Source: Larkinella punicea
Lineage (GTDB): Bacteria > Bacteroidota > Bacteroidia > Cytophagales > Spirosomataceae
Direction: 5' to 3'
Assembly: GCF_003334855.1 (NCBI RefSeq)
Contig: NZ_QOWE01000013.1
Coordinates: 62,001-126,000 of the forward strand
DNA: 64,000 nt
The notes beneath the pieces are model-generated. The model was not told the origin of the DNA and did no database searches. It saw nothing but the letters and a program-made list of their open reading frames with translations. The translations under genes and the position numbers were made by a program. How positions within the stretch are numbered: the first letter of the stretch is position 1; each line of letters starts with the position of its first letter. Shown piece after piece: positions 34,075 to 43,292 of the stretch.

Positions 34075-37000
34075 ATGAGACTCATCCTGTTAAGCTTTTT
34101 GTTCTGTCTGTTATCATTAAAATTGGTTGGTCAAGCAATAAGATTTGGCAACGAATGGATTGATTTTGGGCAAATCTACTACCGAATTCCCATCACCCAG
34201 CCCGGCGTCTACCGACTCACCACGGCCGATTTGCAGAAAGCCGGTGTTTCCGTGGCCTCCATCAACCCCACCAGCTTGCAGGTATTTCGGCGGGGCATCG
34301 AACTGGCGATTTATGTAGCCGGCGAGTCTGACAACAAACTGGATGCCGATGATTATCTGGAGTTTATCGGTGAACGGAACGACGGTTGGCAGGATTCGCT
34401 GCTCTACCGCCCCCGAAACGCCCAGCCGCATCCGTATTACAGCATGTATTCGGATACGGCGGCCTATTTTCTGACCTGGAGGCTCGACGGCCGGAAGGGC
34501 AAACGCATGGATGTCATTGCCGAAACCGACGCGCAGGGCCTGACACCGGAACCGTATCACCTGGCCGAACAGCTCACGGTTTTGACCAACGAAATCTCCA
34601 TCAACCAGTCGAACGGCGGGCCGTCGCCTTTTCCGTCGGCCTACGAACTTTTTTTTGAAGAAGGTGAAGGCTATACCGGCCCGATGTTGAAAAAAGACAG
34701 CCTGGTTAGCCGAAACTTTCTGCTCGACGGCTGGGTGCGAACGGCACCCGAAAAACCCCACCTGGAATTGTTGCTGAACGGACGCGATAACACCACCCAC
34801 CTGGTTAATGTATTTTCGGGAAAAACCGCTCCGGGGGCGTCTCCGGTGGCAAACACGCGGTTCGAGTGGTTCAATACGGCCCGCCTGTCGTTCGACATCC
34901 CGCCAACGGATGTCTCGTCGTCGAATGAATTAACGCTCTCAACTCAATCGTACGGGCCGTTTGAAACCGACCGCTATTCGGTGAGCTATTATCGACTTCG
35001 GTTCCCGCAGACGTTCAGTTTGAGCAACCTGACCCGGAAGGCGATCAACCTCTTGCCCAATCCCAAAGGCCGGTCGTACGTGGAGTTGACCGATGCCCCG
35101 GTCAATGCGCTGCTGTATGATTTGACCGATCCGGTTCACCCGCGCCGTCTGACCGCTGTCCGCGACCAGACCGTTCTGAAACTGGTCGTCTCCAATACCG
35201 AAACCCCGCGCCAGCTTCTGATTACGGCCGGAACGCTGACGCCGTCGCGGCTGGAGCGGACGGTTTTTCGGAAGATCGATCCGGCGAAACACAATTATCT
35301 GGTTGTCAGCCATGAGTCGTTGATGAAACCGGTGGGCAACGTGGCGAATCCGGTCAAAGCCTACGCGGGCTACCGGGCGTCGGCAGCGGGCGGGAGTCAT
35401 GATACGCTGGTGGTCACGATGAAGCAATTGCTCAACCAGTTTAGCTATGGCGAACGGACGCCCCTGGCCATCCGCCGGTTTGCCGATTACATGCTGACGG
35501 GCAAACCCTTATCGGCTGATACGACCAAATACATGCTGTTGATCGGGCGCGGCAATGCGTATTATCCCATGCGGACGAGCCCGGATCAGTATTACCGCGA
35601 CCTCGTAATGACCATCGGCAATGTGCCGGGTTCCGACCTGTTATTGACGGAAGGACTGGCCGGTTATCCGGCGAATGTGCCGGCGATTCCGACCGGGCGG
35701 ATCAACACGCTGAACCCGCAGGAGGTACTGACGTACCTCGAAAAAGTAAAAGAGTTTGAACGCACACCCGTCAACGAACCCTGGCGGAAGGAGGTGCTGC
35801 ACCTGAGTGGAGGCAGTTCGGTTTTTGAAGTGACCACCTTCCGGCGCATTCTGGATCGGGTGAGCGAAACCGCCCGGAAACAGTATGTGGGGGCCAATAT
35901 TACCGTCAAAGCGAAACAAACCGACGAACCGGTGGAACGCGTCGACGTCAGCGGTATTGTCAATTCCGGTGTTGCCCTGATGACGTTTTTCGGCCATTCG
36001 TCGCCCATTGTGACCGATCTGGATTTTGGGTATGCGTCCAAACCGTCCTACGGCTACCGCAACAAGGGGCGCTATCCGCTGATGTTTTTCAACGGCTGCG
36101 GAATTGGTAATATCTTTTTCGGATCGGTCGGTAACTTGTCCACCGACTGGCTGCTGACCCCCGACAAAGGAGCGATTGCGATTCTGGCGCACAGCGGTTC
36201 GGGCTATTCCGGGCCGCTCGAGACCTACACCCAGCAGTTTTACCAGACGTTATTTGCCGACACGGCTTTTCTCAACAAACCGATTGGGCTGATTCAGCAG
36301 GAAACCACCCGGCGCGTGCTGGCGCAATACAGCGGAGCCTACGACATTTCCAATGCCCACCAGATGGTGTTGCAGGGCGACCCGGTTTTGCGCTTGTTTC
36401 CCATTCAGAAACCGGATTTCAGCATCAATTCGTCGGGCGTTTTCCAGCGGGGTTCGCAAAAGGATTCCGTGCGATTGGGCGTGGTGGTGACCAACGCGGG
36501 GCGTTTCGAGGCCCGGCAGCGGGTGGGGCTGGCGGTTCGGCAACGGCTGACCGACGGGCCGATGCGGTCCTATGGCACGAAGGTGAACAACGCCATTGCG
36601 TACCGCGACACCCTTTTTTATGCCTTCAAACCGGAGTCACTGCCCAACGCCGAAATGCCCAACCGGTTTGAGATCGCGGTTGATCCGGATAACCAGATTG
36701 AGGAGTCGGAGGAAAAAAACAATGTGCTGGTGTTCGACCTGGAAGCCGGGGCGGATGGCTACACGGTGGTCTTACCGGATTCGGGCCAGCGGTTTCCTCC
36801 CGACCGCCTGAACCCGCTGCTGAGTGTGACATTTGACGGTATTCAACTAAAAAATGAAGCCCTGGTGTCCGCCAATCCACTGATTCGTCTGGTTTTGCAG
36901 GATGAAGACCCGTACCGAATTCGTCAGGATACCGTCGGGATTGAGGTGTTCCTGAAAAAACCGTGTACAACCTGCGATTTTGAACGGGTAACCCTGAATA

Positions 37001-37458
37001 GTCCAGCAGTTAGCTGGAAACCGGCGGGTGCCGACAACCGGTTTGTGCTGGATTATCAGCCCCGAAATCTGGCGGACGGCCTGTATGCGTTGCAGGTTTA
37101 TGCCGCCGATGTGAGCGGAAACCGGGCCGGGCCGGGGCCGTACGAGATCCAGTTTCGCGTACAGAATGGGGATAGCTTATCCGTCGTGCAGGCAACCCCC
37201 AATCCGTTTTCGACACACACCCGGTTTCGGTTTACGGTTTCGGGAACGGAGTCGCCGGGGGAGGGGCAGATTCTGATTCGGAACCTGAACGGCCACCTCG
37301 TTCGCACCCTTCGGCAGCCGGTGCGGGTGGGCGAGAATCTGGTTTTTTGGGACGGCACCGATCAGGGCGGGGTGCCACTGCCCAACGGTTTGTATCTCTT
37401 CCGGTTGTTTTTGAATGATGGGCGGCAGAAAAGTGGTAAGGCGGTATTGCATCGCTAA
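34075..37458 (+). CDS. C25 (gingipain-like) cysteine peptidase, PorU-like, with C-terminal sorting-type domain
   Basis: 1127 residues with a signal peptide (about 1-20). The N-terminal region resembles PorU (YYRIPITQPGVYRLTTADLQ). The C25 domain (about 440-790) has the catalytic dyad His641 (FFGHSSPIV) and Cys675 (FFNGCGIGN), spaced as in gingipains. A CARDB-like Ig region follows (about 800-910). The C-terminus (about 1035-1127) has ATPNPFSTHTRFRF and LPNGLYLFRLF, typical of T9SS type A or FlgD-like sorting domains. It is either the type IX sortase PorU or a secreted C25 peptidase. The PorU N-terminal match favours the sortase group, but this is not proven. Confidence 0.87.
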   Translation: MRLILLSFLFCLLSLKLVGQAIRFGNEWIDFGQIYYRIPITQPGVYRLTTADLQKAGVSVASINPTSLQVFRRGIELAIYVAGESDNKLDADDYLEFIGERNDGWQDSLLYRPRNAQPHPYYSMYSDTAAYFLTWRLDGRKGKRMDVIAETDAQGLTPEPYHLAEQLTVLTNEISINQSNGGPSPFPSAYELFFEEGEGYTGPMLKKDSLVSRNFLLDGWVRTAPEKPHLELLLNGRDNTTHLVNVFSGKTAPGASPVANTRFEWFNTARLSFDIPPTDVSSSNELTLSTQSYGPFETDRYSVSYYRLRFPQTFSLSNLTRKAINLLPNPKGRSYVELTDAPVNALLYDLTDPVHPRRLTAVRDQTVLKLVVSNTETPRQLLITAGTLTPSRLERTVFRKIDPAKHNYLVVSHESLMKPVGNVANPVKAYAGYRASAAGGSHDTLVVTMKQLLNQFSYGERTPLAIRRFADYMLTGKPLSADTTKYMLLIGRGNAYYPMRTSPDQYYRDLVMTIGNVPGSDLLLTEGLAGYPANVPAIPTGRINTLNPQEVLTYLEKVKEFERTPVNEPWRKEVLHLSGGSSVFEVTTFRRILDRVSETARKQYVGANITVKAKQTDEPVERVDVSGIVNSGVALMTFFGHSSPIVTDLDFGYASKPSYGYRNKGRYPLMFFNGCGIGNIFFGSVGNLSTDWLLTPDKGAIAILAHSGSGYSGPLETYTQQFYQTLFADTAFLNKPIGLIQQETTRRVLAQYSGAYDISNAHQMVLQGDPVLRLFPIQKPDFSINSSGVFQRGSQKDSVRLGVVVTNAGRFEARQRVGLAVRQRLTDGPMRSYGTKVNNAIAYRDTLFYAFKPESLPNAEMPNRFEIAVDPDNQIEESEEKNNVLVFDLEAGADGYTVVLPDSGQRFPPDRLNPLLSVTFDGIQLKNEALVSANPLIRLVLQDEDPYRIRQDTVGIEVFLKKPCTTCDFERVTLNSPAVSWKPAGADNRFVLDYQPRNLADGLYALQVYAADVSGNRAGPGPYEIQFRVQNGDSLSVVQATPNPFSTHTRFRFTVSGTESPGEGQILIRNLNGHLVRTLRQPVRVGENLVFWDGTDQGGVPLPNGLYLFRLFLNDGRQKSGKAVLHR

Positions 37459-37464
37459 GCCGGT

Positions 37465-38127
37465 TTAATCCCAGCATTCCATCAACAGCAAATCCCCGTT
37501 CCGGTACTGAATCTTTACAAAACCGTCATCGGCTGCTTCGTTGCTACTGCCGGTTCGGTAGCCGAGGGTCAGAGTTTCGTCGGCGAGGTTGTACTTCAAG
37601 CCTTCGGTAACGATGCCGTCCACCGCGCCGACCGGAATCAGCGAAATGGGCGTGCCTTTGGCATACCATTTTTCGAAAGAACCGGTCAAAGGCGTAATTT
37701 TTGAATGATCATCGACCATAACGACCTTAATCCGGTCTTTATACCGAATGATGTTCGTCATATTGGTCATGGTGTGATCGGCCCGGCGTCCCGTGGCCCA
37801 AACGATGTTGACGGCCGGAAAACCGCGTTCGATCAGAAACTCGATGCCTTTGTCGAGGTCGGTTTTGTTCTGATCGGGCGTGTGAATGATTTCGATGGGG
37901 TATTGTCGTTCGCGAATCAGGTCGAAATCGGGCTGCAGGTCAAAATCGCCGAGCAGGGCGTCCACCTTAATGTCCAGGTCCAGCACGCGCCAGATGGCAT
38001 TGTCCAGCACAACGACGAACGGATTCCACTCGAGCAGTTGGCCCAGCAGGTCGGGGTCGCAGCTTTCGCCGTTGGCAATGAGTAAAGCCGGTTCCTGTTT
38101 ATCGCGTACAATGTGGTGAGAAGACAT
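37465..38127 (-). CDS. Thiamine diphosphokinase
   Basis: 220 residues from the ATG at 38127. The upstream frame reads into the ATG-word palindrome and is rejected. Motifs: LIANGESC, DALLGDFDL, DQNKTDLDKGIEFL and GRRADHTMTN, which form the ATP and thiamine sites of thiamine pyrophosphokinase. It makes thiamine diphosphate, the cofactor of pdhB-type enzymes. It converges with the C25 peptidase gene with only 6 nt between stops, so no terminator fits there. Confidence 0.92.
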   Translation of the reverse strand: MSSHHIVRDKQEPALLIANGESCDPDLLGQLLEWNPFVVVLDNAIWRVLDLDIKVDALLGDFDLQPDFDLIRERQYPIEIIHTPDQNKTDLDKGIEFLIERGFPAVNIVWATGRRADHTMTNMTNIIRYKDRIKVVMVDDHSKITPLTGSFEKWYAKGTPISLIPVGAVDGIVTEGLKYNLADETLTLGYRTGSSNEAADDGFVKIQYRNGDLLLMECWD

Positions 38128-38151
38128 AAGTTGAAAGAATGATGAACGATG

Positions 38152-38231
38152 GATGATGAACGATGGATGATGAACGATGATGGGGCCGTCCGCATGAGCC
38201 CATTCATCGCTCATGATCCATCGTTCATCAT
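38152..38231. repeat. ATG-word inverted repeat upstream of thiamine diphosphokinase
   Basis: The left arm 38152-38184 and right arm 38199-38231 are imperfect reverse complements made of GATGAACGATG units. An additional tandem copy of the unit precedes the left arm at 38138-38151. It lies between mobA and the diphosphokinase gene on the same strand. Confidence 0.8.
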
Positions 38232-38259
38232 TTGTTTAGTTGGCTTTCCCGGCCACTGT

Positions 38260-38958
38260 TCAAAAACCGTCATCGCTTTGGTGCGGAGGAGTTGCTGCAT
38301 GGGAAGACTGCGTTCCTTCTTTGGCGAGTCGAATGGCTTCCCGCAAAAAAACAGCATCCTGCTGTTGGGGAGCCAATCCATCCGGGGTGTTCACGTTGGT
38401 CAGTTCGTTTACGTCCTCGATTTCCAGTAACTCGATCGTGTTGTTCATCAAAATAGTCCGCGGATAGGGCGTGCCTTCGGCGATGCCCCGAAGGATGGCC
38501 GGATAGGCGGCTGGTTCCCAAATGCAGACGGACGGTTCTGGAAACCGGTGGTCGCTGTCCCAAAAAGCCGTCGCGATAGTTTCGCTCTTTCGGTTGAAGA
38601 CCAGTTTTTGGATCGATTGTTCGGATAAAAACGGCAAATCGCACACCACCACCAGCCAGGCGTGATGGGTCGACTGGTTTTGGAATGCCGTCAGAATACC
38701 GGCTAAGGGACCCTTCACCGTCGAATCGTCCGGGAGCAGCTTAAACCGGCTGTCGGCTAATTGGTGGGCCTGCTCCGCATTGACCGACAAAAAAACATCG
38801 TCGCAATATTTGGCCAGCAAATCACAGAGGTATTCGTACTGCGGTTTTCCGTGGTAGGCGATGGTGCTTTTGTCCACACCCATGCGGGTGCTGCGCCCAC
38901 CGGCCAGCACCAGACCCAGTAGGGGAGAGCTTGCTTCAGGCGGTTTGGTGAAAGTCAT
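38260..38958 (-). CDS. mobA: Molybdenum cofactor guanylyltransferase
   Basis: 232 residues with a nucleotidyltransferase fold. The N-terminal GLVLAGGRSTRMGVDKS is the GTP-binding loop with the catalytic Lys, and PLAGILTAF and VVCDLPFLSEQSIQKLV are MobA signatures. It attaches GMP to molybdopterin. Its start overlaps the moaC stop by 23 nt, so the two are coupled. Confidence 0.93.
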   Translation of the reverse strand: MTFTKPPEASSPLLGLVLAGGRSTRMGVDKSTIAYHGKPQYEYLCDLLAKYCDDVFLSVNAEQAHQLADSRFKLLPDDSTVKGPLAGILTAFQNQSTHHAWLVVVCDLPFLSEQSIQKLVFNRKSETIATAFWDSDHRFPEPSVCIWEPAAYPAILRGIAEGTPYPRTILMNNTIELLEIEDVNELTNVNTPDGLAPQQQDAVFLREAIRLAKEGTQSSHAATPPHQSDDGF

Positions 38959-39406
38959 TTTTTCCGCCGGTTTTGTCCAGCAACCGGGTTTCTTTGATCA
39001 CAATATCGTGCGAAAACGCCTTGCACATGTCATACACCGTCAGCGCTGCCACCGACGCGCCCACAAGTGCTTCCATCTCAACGCCGGTTTTGGCTTCGAG
39101 GGCCGTGGTGCATTCGATGATTACCTCGTTTCCGTCGGTGGTAATCGTCAGTTTGCAACTGTCCAAACCAAGCGGATGACAAAGTGGAATCAGATCGGAC
39201 GTTCGTTTGGCCGCCATGGTGCCGGCGATGATGGCGGTTTGAAAAACCGGCCCTTTTTTGGTCTGAATATCCTGCCCTTGCAGGTGCTGCATGATGTCGT
39301 CGTTCAGCACCACAATGCTCCGGGCGCGGGCCACGCGCCGGGTGACGGCTTTGTTGCTGACGTCAACCATCGACGGATTGCCTTTGGGGTCGATATGGGT
39401 AAACAT
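38936..39406 (-). CDS. moaC: Cyclic pyranopterin monophosphate synthase
   Basis: 156 residues, the normal MoaC length. Signature stretches: MVDVSNKAVTRRVARA, KKGPVFQTAIIAGTMAAKRTSDLIPLCHPL (catalytic Lys/His region) and GVEMEALVGASVAALTVYDMCKA. With MoaA it converts GTP to cPMP in molybdopterin synthesis. It is first of the moaC-mobA pair, and other mo genes are not nearby. Confidence 0.96.
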   Translation of the reverse strand: MFTHIDPKGNPSMVDVSNKAVTRRVARARSIVVLNDDIMQHLQGQDIQTKKGPVFQTAIIAGTMAAKRTSDLIPLCHPLGLDSCKLTITTDGNEVIIECTTALEAKTGVEMEALVGASVAALTVYDMCKAFSHDIVIKETRLLDKTGGKNDFHQTA

Positions 39407-39410
39407 AAAT

Positions 39411-39489
39411 GAGTTATGAGTTAAAAATTAAAAGTTAAAAGTAGAATGCGTCAGCCAACTTTTAACTTTTAATTTTTAACTCATAACTC
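39411..39489. repeat. 32-bp perfect inverted repeat overlapping the end of maf
   Basis: Arms 39411-39442 (GAGTTATGAGTTAAAAATTA...) and 39458-39489 are exact reverse complements with a 15-nt loop. The right arm, read on the minus strand, supplies the last codons and the stop of the maf gene (stop at 39464-39462). Confidence 0.93.
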
Positions 39490-40046
39490 TTTAATGCCTG
39501 ATAAACCCGGTGAACCGGTAATCCCATCACGGTATAGAAGGAGCCTTCGATGCGCTGGATGCCGATCATGCCGATGGGTTCCTGAACTCCGTAGGCTCCG
39601 GCTTTGTCGAAGGGGCGATATTTTTCAACGTAGGAGTTGATTTCGTAGTCGTCCAGCGGATTGAAAACCACCGTAACCACGTCGGTGAACGAAACAGTTT
39701 CTTCGGCCGACAGCAGGCAAACGCCCGTCATGACCTGGTGCGCACGGCCCGACAGCCGCCGGAGCATTTGCACGGCTTCGTTGGCATCAGCGGGTTTGTT
39801 CAGAATATCGGAATCGACAACGACGATGGTGTCGGCGCACAAAACCAGTTGGTCGCCCAGATCGGCCCGAAACCGGTCGGCTTTCTGACGCGCCAGAAAC
39901 GCCGGAACATCGGCAACGGGCATGTCGGCCGGAAAGCTCTCGTCGGTCGGTCGAACGTCAACGCGGAATGTACACCCCATTTCACGCATCAGTTGTTGTC
40001 GGCGGGGCGAATTGGATGCCAACACCAGGGGACGGGTTAATTGCAT
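39462..40046 (-). CDS. maf: Maf-like nucleotide pyrophosphatase
   Basis: 194 residues. It starts MQLTRPLVLASNSPRRQQLMREMG with the conserved SNSPRR phosphate loop, then CADTIVV (catalytic Asp) and YRPFDKAGAYGVQEP. Maf proteins hydrolyse dTTP/UTP or modified nucleotides to monophosphates to clean the pool. The C-terminal residues SYELKIKS are encoded by the palindrome at 39411-39489 and are not conserved. Confidence 0.93.
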   Translation of the reverse strand: MQLTRPLVLASNSPRRQQLMREMGCTFRVDVRPTDESFPADMPVADVPAFLARQKADRFRADLGDQLVLCADTIVVVDSDILNKPADANEAVQMLRRLSGRAHQVMTGVCLLSAEETVSFTDVVTVVFNPLDDYEINSYVEKYRPFDKAGAYGVQEPIGMIGIQRIEGSFYTVMGLPVHRVYQALKSYELKIKS

Positions 40047-40132
40047 GGATTTTTGAAATATTATTCGTATACTTTAAACGGTTAACGGGGCAAAAGCATC
40101 TATTCCCTGCAAACATAACAACTAAACTTGTC

Positions 40133-40660
40133 TTGAAAACACCTTTTCAGATTCGAACCGCCACCCTGGACGATGCGGTGGCGCTGACCGATCTGGCGAT
40201 CCGGACGATGCGGGAAGCTTTCGGCCCTCCACACAATCCGGCCGAGCTGGTTGACGCGTATATAGCGGAGGCTTTTTCGGTGGAGCAAACCCGCCAGGAA
40301 CTGTTGGACCCCAAAGCGACTTTTTTAGTAACCATTGGTCCCGATCAGGAAGTGGTGGGCTATGCGAAATTACGAAGAAACCGCCCACCCCGTCAGCTAA
40401 AAGGCCAACATGCCATCGAAATTCAGCGTTTATATGTATTAGATAGTCAGATCGGGAACGGATTGGGGAGACAGCTCATGGAAAACTGCCTCGATCGGGC
40501 CCGTCAGGAAGGCTATCAAGCGCTGTGGCTGGGGGTCTGGGAGCGGAACAAACGGGCCATTGGCTTTTATGAGCGGATGGGTTTTCAGAAATGTGGGTGG
40601 CATTATTTTCAGTTTGGCCACGAACGGCAGCGGGATTACTGGATGAAAAAAGAGGTGTAG
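40133..40660 (+). CDS. GNAT-family N-acetyltransferase
   Basis: About 175 residues. The best start is a TTG at 40133 (LKTPFQIRTATLDDAVALTDL). An open frame further upstream overlaps maf. The acetyl-CoA site lies in IEIQRLYVLDSQIGNGLGRQLMENCL, with the Q/RxxGxG/A-like loop, and NKRAIGFYERMGFQKCGWHYF is the GNAT C-terminal block. It resembles the spermidine/spermine-type acetyltransferases of Gram-positives, but the acceptor is unknown. The next gene starts 4 nt after its stop. Confidence 0.86.
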   Translation: MKTPFQIRTATLDDAVALTDLAIRTMREAFGPPHNPAELVDAYIAEAFSVEQTRQELLDPKATFLVTIGPDQEVVGYAKLRRNRPPRQLKGQHAIEIQRLYVLDSQIGNGLGRQLMENCLDRARQEGYQALWLGVWERNKRAIGFYERMGFQKCGWHYFQFGHERQRDYWMKKEV

Positions 40661-40664
40661 TAGC

Positions 40665-42623
40665 GTGAAACCAGTCAGAGGTCGTCAGATCGATTCCAGG
40701 AGGTTCTGGCTCATTCGCATGGGCTGGCTGACGATCGTATGGCTGCTGCTGGCGGTTACGGTTTCGGTGGCGCAGGAAATTAAAATTCCCGTTCCCGACA
40801 CCAAAAGCGATTCGCTCACCCGGGCAGATTCGATTACGAAAGGCATCCGGGACGCCAAACAGGTGGTGCGGGACAGTTTGTTTTACACAAAACTGAAGAA
40901 CAGGATGTTCAAACGCAAGATTACGCGCGAACTCCACAAACTGCTGTTTCACGACATGTACAACAGCCGGATCAAAACCGGGGATGTCAATGAGATTGAA
41001 GTCAATCCGTTTGTGCAATACCAGGGTCGGGTGATCAATAAAATTTTCATCCGGCGGCTGGGTGTTTTTGGCTCCAGCGTATACGATACGCTGCGCCGAC
41101 CCCGAAGCTGGCTCGAACGAACGGCAAACCAGCTTCACGCCGACACCCGCGAGGGCGTGATCCGGCGGTCGTTTCTGCTGTTCGAAGAGGGCGACCGCGT
41201 TAGCCCGGACACGCTGCGCGACAACGAGCGGCTACTCCGGAACTCCAATGTGTTTCACGATGCGCGGATCATCGTGGTGCCGCACGAAGGAAGCCGGGGT
41301 TTTGTCGATGTATACGTCATTACGCAGGACGTCTGGTCGTTGCTGCCGTCGGGTAGCGTGGGCGGTTTCAACCGGTTCGATCTGCGGCTGGAACAGCGAA
41401 ACTTCCGGGGACTGGCCCACACCTTTTCCAACCAGATTGCTTACAACGCCGACGATCCCTTTCAAAAACTCGAATACCGGGGGCGGTATATTATTCCGTA
41501 CATCGGCAAAACGTTTTTTACGGGGCAGGCCGACCTGGTAGAAACCCGCGATTTAAAACAATATGCGGTTCGCTTCTACCGCCCGTTTCTGACGCCGGAT
41601 ACCAAGTGGGCGGGTTCGGCCGAACTGAGTTATAACCGGTTTCCCCGGTACATCGTCTTTTCGGAAGACAGCGCTCAACTCACCAAACTCGGCTATTATT
41701 ATAATGACGTTTGGGCCGGTTATGCCTTCAAACCGTTCTTCAGTTTTCTGGGGGAAGGGGACGACCGGACGCGGCTGGTGGTGGCCGCCCGGTTTACGCG
41801 ACTGGCTTTTACCAACCGACCAGAAGTGCGGCAGGATACCAATCAGTTGTTTCAGAATACGAATGCCACCCTGTTCAGCATCGGTTTGTCGCGTCGGCGC
41901 TATGTGCGGGATGTGTTGATCTACGGTTTTGGCCGGACAGAGGACGTTCCGTTCGGGAGTCTGGCGTCCATTGTGGCGGGGTACGATAATGCCGAACTGG
42001 GTCAACGCAAGTACCTGGGTTTCAAATACTCCAAAGCGCATTACCTCGAATCGTTTGGTTATCTGTACGGCGCGTTGAGCATCGGTAGTTTTCTGCGGAG
42101 CAAGACCACCGTCGAGCAGGGTGTTTTTTCGCTGGAGTCGAGTTACTTCACCCCCCTTCGAACGACCAACTGGGGCAACTGGCGTCATTTTATCAACTTC
42201 CGCTACACGATGGGCTCCCAGCGGTTCGACAGTGAATTCCTGACGCTGAGTGGCCGCGACCGACTAGGGATCAACAACAACGAACTGCGCGGTACGAAAT
42301 TATTATTGACCAATCTCGAAAACATTTTATTCTCCCGCCTGAACATCGTCGGTTTTCGGGTGGCCATCGTCACCTTTGCCAACCTCGGGCTGGTCACCTA
42401 CCAGACCCGGAAACTGTTCCAAGGTCCTCTTTATCAGGGCTATGGCGTGGCGTTTCGGTTGCGAAACGAAAACCTGACCTTCAACAGTTTTCAGATCAGG
42501 ATTGCCTGGTATCCCAATATTCCAAACAACCCGGCACCCTTTCGGCCGGCCTTCGAAGGAATACCAACGGCCCGTTTCCGCGACTTCGACACCTCGGCAC
42601 CAGAAATTATTCCATACCGCTGA
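40665..42623 (+). CDS. POTRA-like / beta-barrel outer-membrane protein of unknown function
   Basis: 652 residues from a GTG. An ATG at 40719, preceded by AGGAGG, is a plausible alternative start and gives a cleaner signal peptide ending VSVAQ. Two POTRA-like segments follow (GRVINKIFIRRLGVFG and RRSFLLFEEGDRVSPDTLRDNERLLRN), then about 400 residues rich in alternating aromatic beta strands that look like a 16-strand-type barrel. The architecture recalls Omp85/TamA proteins but the last strand lacks a clear C-terminal aromatic residue. Uncharacterised in my knowledge. It may be cotranscribed with the GNAT gene. Confidence 0.75.
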   Translation: MKPVRGRQIDSRRFWLIRMGWLTIVWLLLAVTVSVAQEIKIPVPDTKSDSLTRADSITKGIRDAKQVVRDSLFYTKLKNRMFKRKITRELHKLLFHDMYNSRIKTGDVNEIEVNPFVQYQGRVINKIFIRRLGVFGSSVYDTLRRPRSWLERTANQLHADTREGVIRRSFLLFEEGDRVSPDTLRDNERLLRNSNVFHDARIIVVPHEGSRGFVDVYVITQDVWSLLPSGSVGGFNRFDLRLEQRNFRGLAHTFSNQIAYNADDPFQKLEYRGRYIIPYIGKTFFTGQADLVETRDLKQYAVRFYRPFLTPDTKWAGSAELSYNRFPRYIVFSEDSAQLTKLGYYYNDVWAGYAFKPFFSFLGEGDDRTRLVVAARFTRLAFTNRPEVRQDTNQLFQNTNATLFSIGLSRRRYVRDVLIYGFGRTEDVPFGSLASIVAGYDNAELGQRKYLGFKYSKAHYLESFGYLYGALSIGSFLRSKTTVEQGVFSLESSYFTPLRTTNWGNWRHFINFRYTMGSQRFDSEFLTLSGRDRLGINNNELRGTKLLLTNLENILFSRLNIVGFRVAIVTFANLGLVTYQTRKLFQGPLYQGYGVAFRLRNENLTFNSFQIRIAWYPNIPNNPAPFRPAFEGIPTARFRDFDTSAPEIIPYR

Positions 42624-42643
42624 AACTTTTTTTGAATATAATG

Positions 42644-42675
42644 TTGTTACATTAAATGTATAGACAGTATATTTG
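42644..42675 (+). promoter_or_regulatory. Promoter of the MarR gene
   Basis: TTG (42644-42646), 21 nt, then TATATTTG (42668-42675), a full match to the Bacteroidetes consensus. The leader to the ATG at 42758 is about 75 nt. An imperfect TACATTAAATGTA palindrome (42648-42660) lies between the two boxes and could be a MarR operator. Confidence 0.68.
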
Positions 42676-42757
42676 TAACGTTAACGGGGACTGGTAATTA
42701 AAGGTGAAATGGTTATTTTGCGATTGAACCGAAGAAGCCGTTCCTCACTTAGCAAAA

Positions 42758-43225
42758 ATGACAATGCCAATCGAGAATGACATCAAACAAACCACATCGT
42801 TCCGGTCTCCGTATCACCGGATGACGGTGAACCTGATGTATACCAACGGGTGGGTATGCGATGAGCAGATGTATTTACTAAAACCGTATGGGTTAACCAT
42901 TCAGCAATACAATGTCCTCCGGATTTTGCGCGGACAATATCCTAACCCGGTCAAAGTAGCGGATATTACCGAGCGGATGCTGGATAAAATGTCGAATGCA
43001 TCCCGTTTGGTCGATAAATTGCTTGCAAAAGAATTAGCCCAGCGAACCGAATGCCCCAACGACCGTCGGGCGGTCGACGTCGTGATCACCGAGAAAGGGC
43101 TGGATCTGTTGAAAATCATGGATCAGCACCAGAATCAGTGGGAAAAGCGGTTTCACAACCTGACCGAAGAAGAAGCCAATGAGCTAAACCGCCTGCTCGA
43201 CAAACTGCGCGGATCGTCAGAATAA
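42758..43225 (+). CDS. MarR-family transcriptional regulator
   Basis: 155 residues. The winged helix is clear: PYGLTIQQYNVLRILRGQYPNPVKVADITERM, the recognition helix MSNASRLVDKLLAKEL, and the wing ECPNDRRAVDVVITEKGLDLL. This type is commonly found directly upstream of a yceI gene in Bacteroidetes, as here, and probably represses it and itself in response to a small-molecule ligand. Confidence 0.94.
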   Translation: MTMPIENDIKQTTSFRSPYHRMTVNLMYTNGWVCDEQMYLLKPYGLTIQQYNVLRILRGQYPNPVKVADITERMLDKMSNASRLVDKLLAKELAQRTECPNDRRAVDVVITEKGLDLLKIMDQHQNQWEKRFHNLTEEEANELNRLLDKLRGSSE

Positions 43226-43292
43226 CAATCCCTTTTTTTACCAATAAATCAAATTACAACCAACCAATTTCCCTAAATTAAAATTTAATCTC

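Noticed and set aside
34117-34800. 227-residue frame opposite the C25 peptidase
   Set aside because: Antisense shadow; Arg/Gly-rich and no start context.
38138-38231. Tandem GATGAACGATG words considered as a CRISPR array
   Set aside because: No spacers, unit only about 14 nt, and arranged as an inverted repeat; no cas genes.
41553-42188. 211-residue frame opposite the barrel protein
   Set aside because: Antisense shadow of a beta-barrel gene with no supporting motif.
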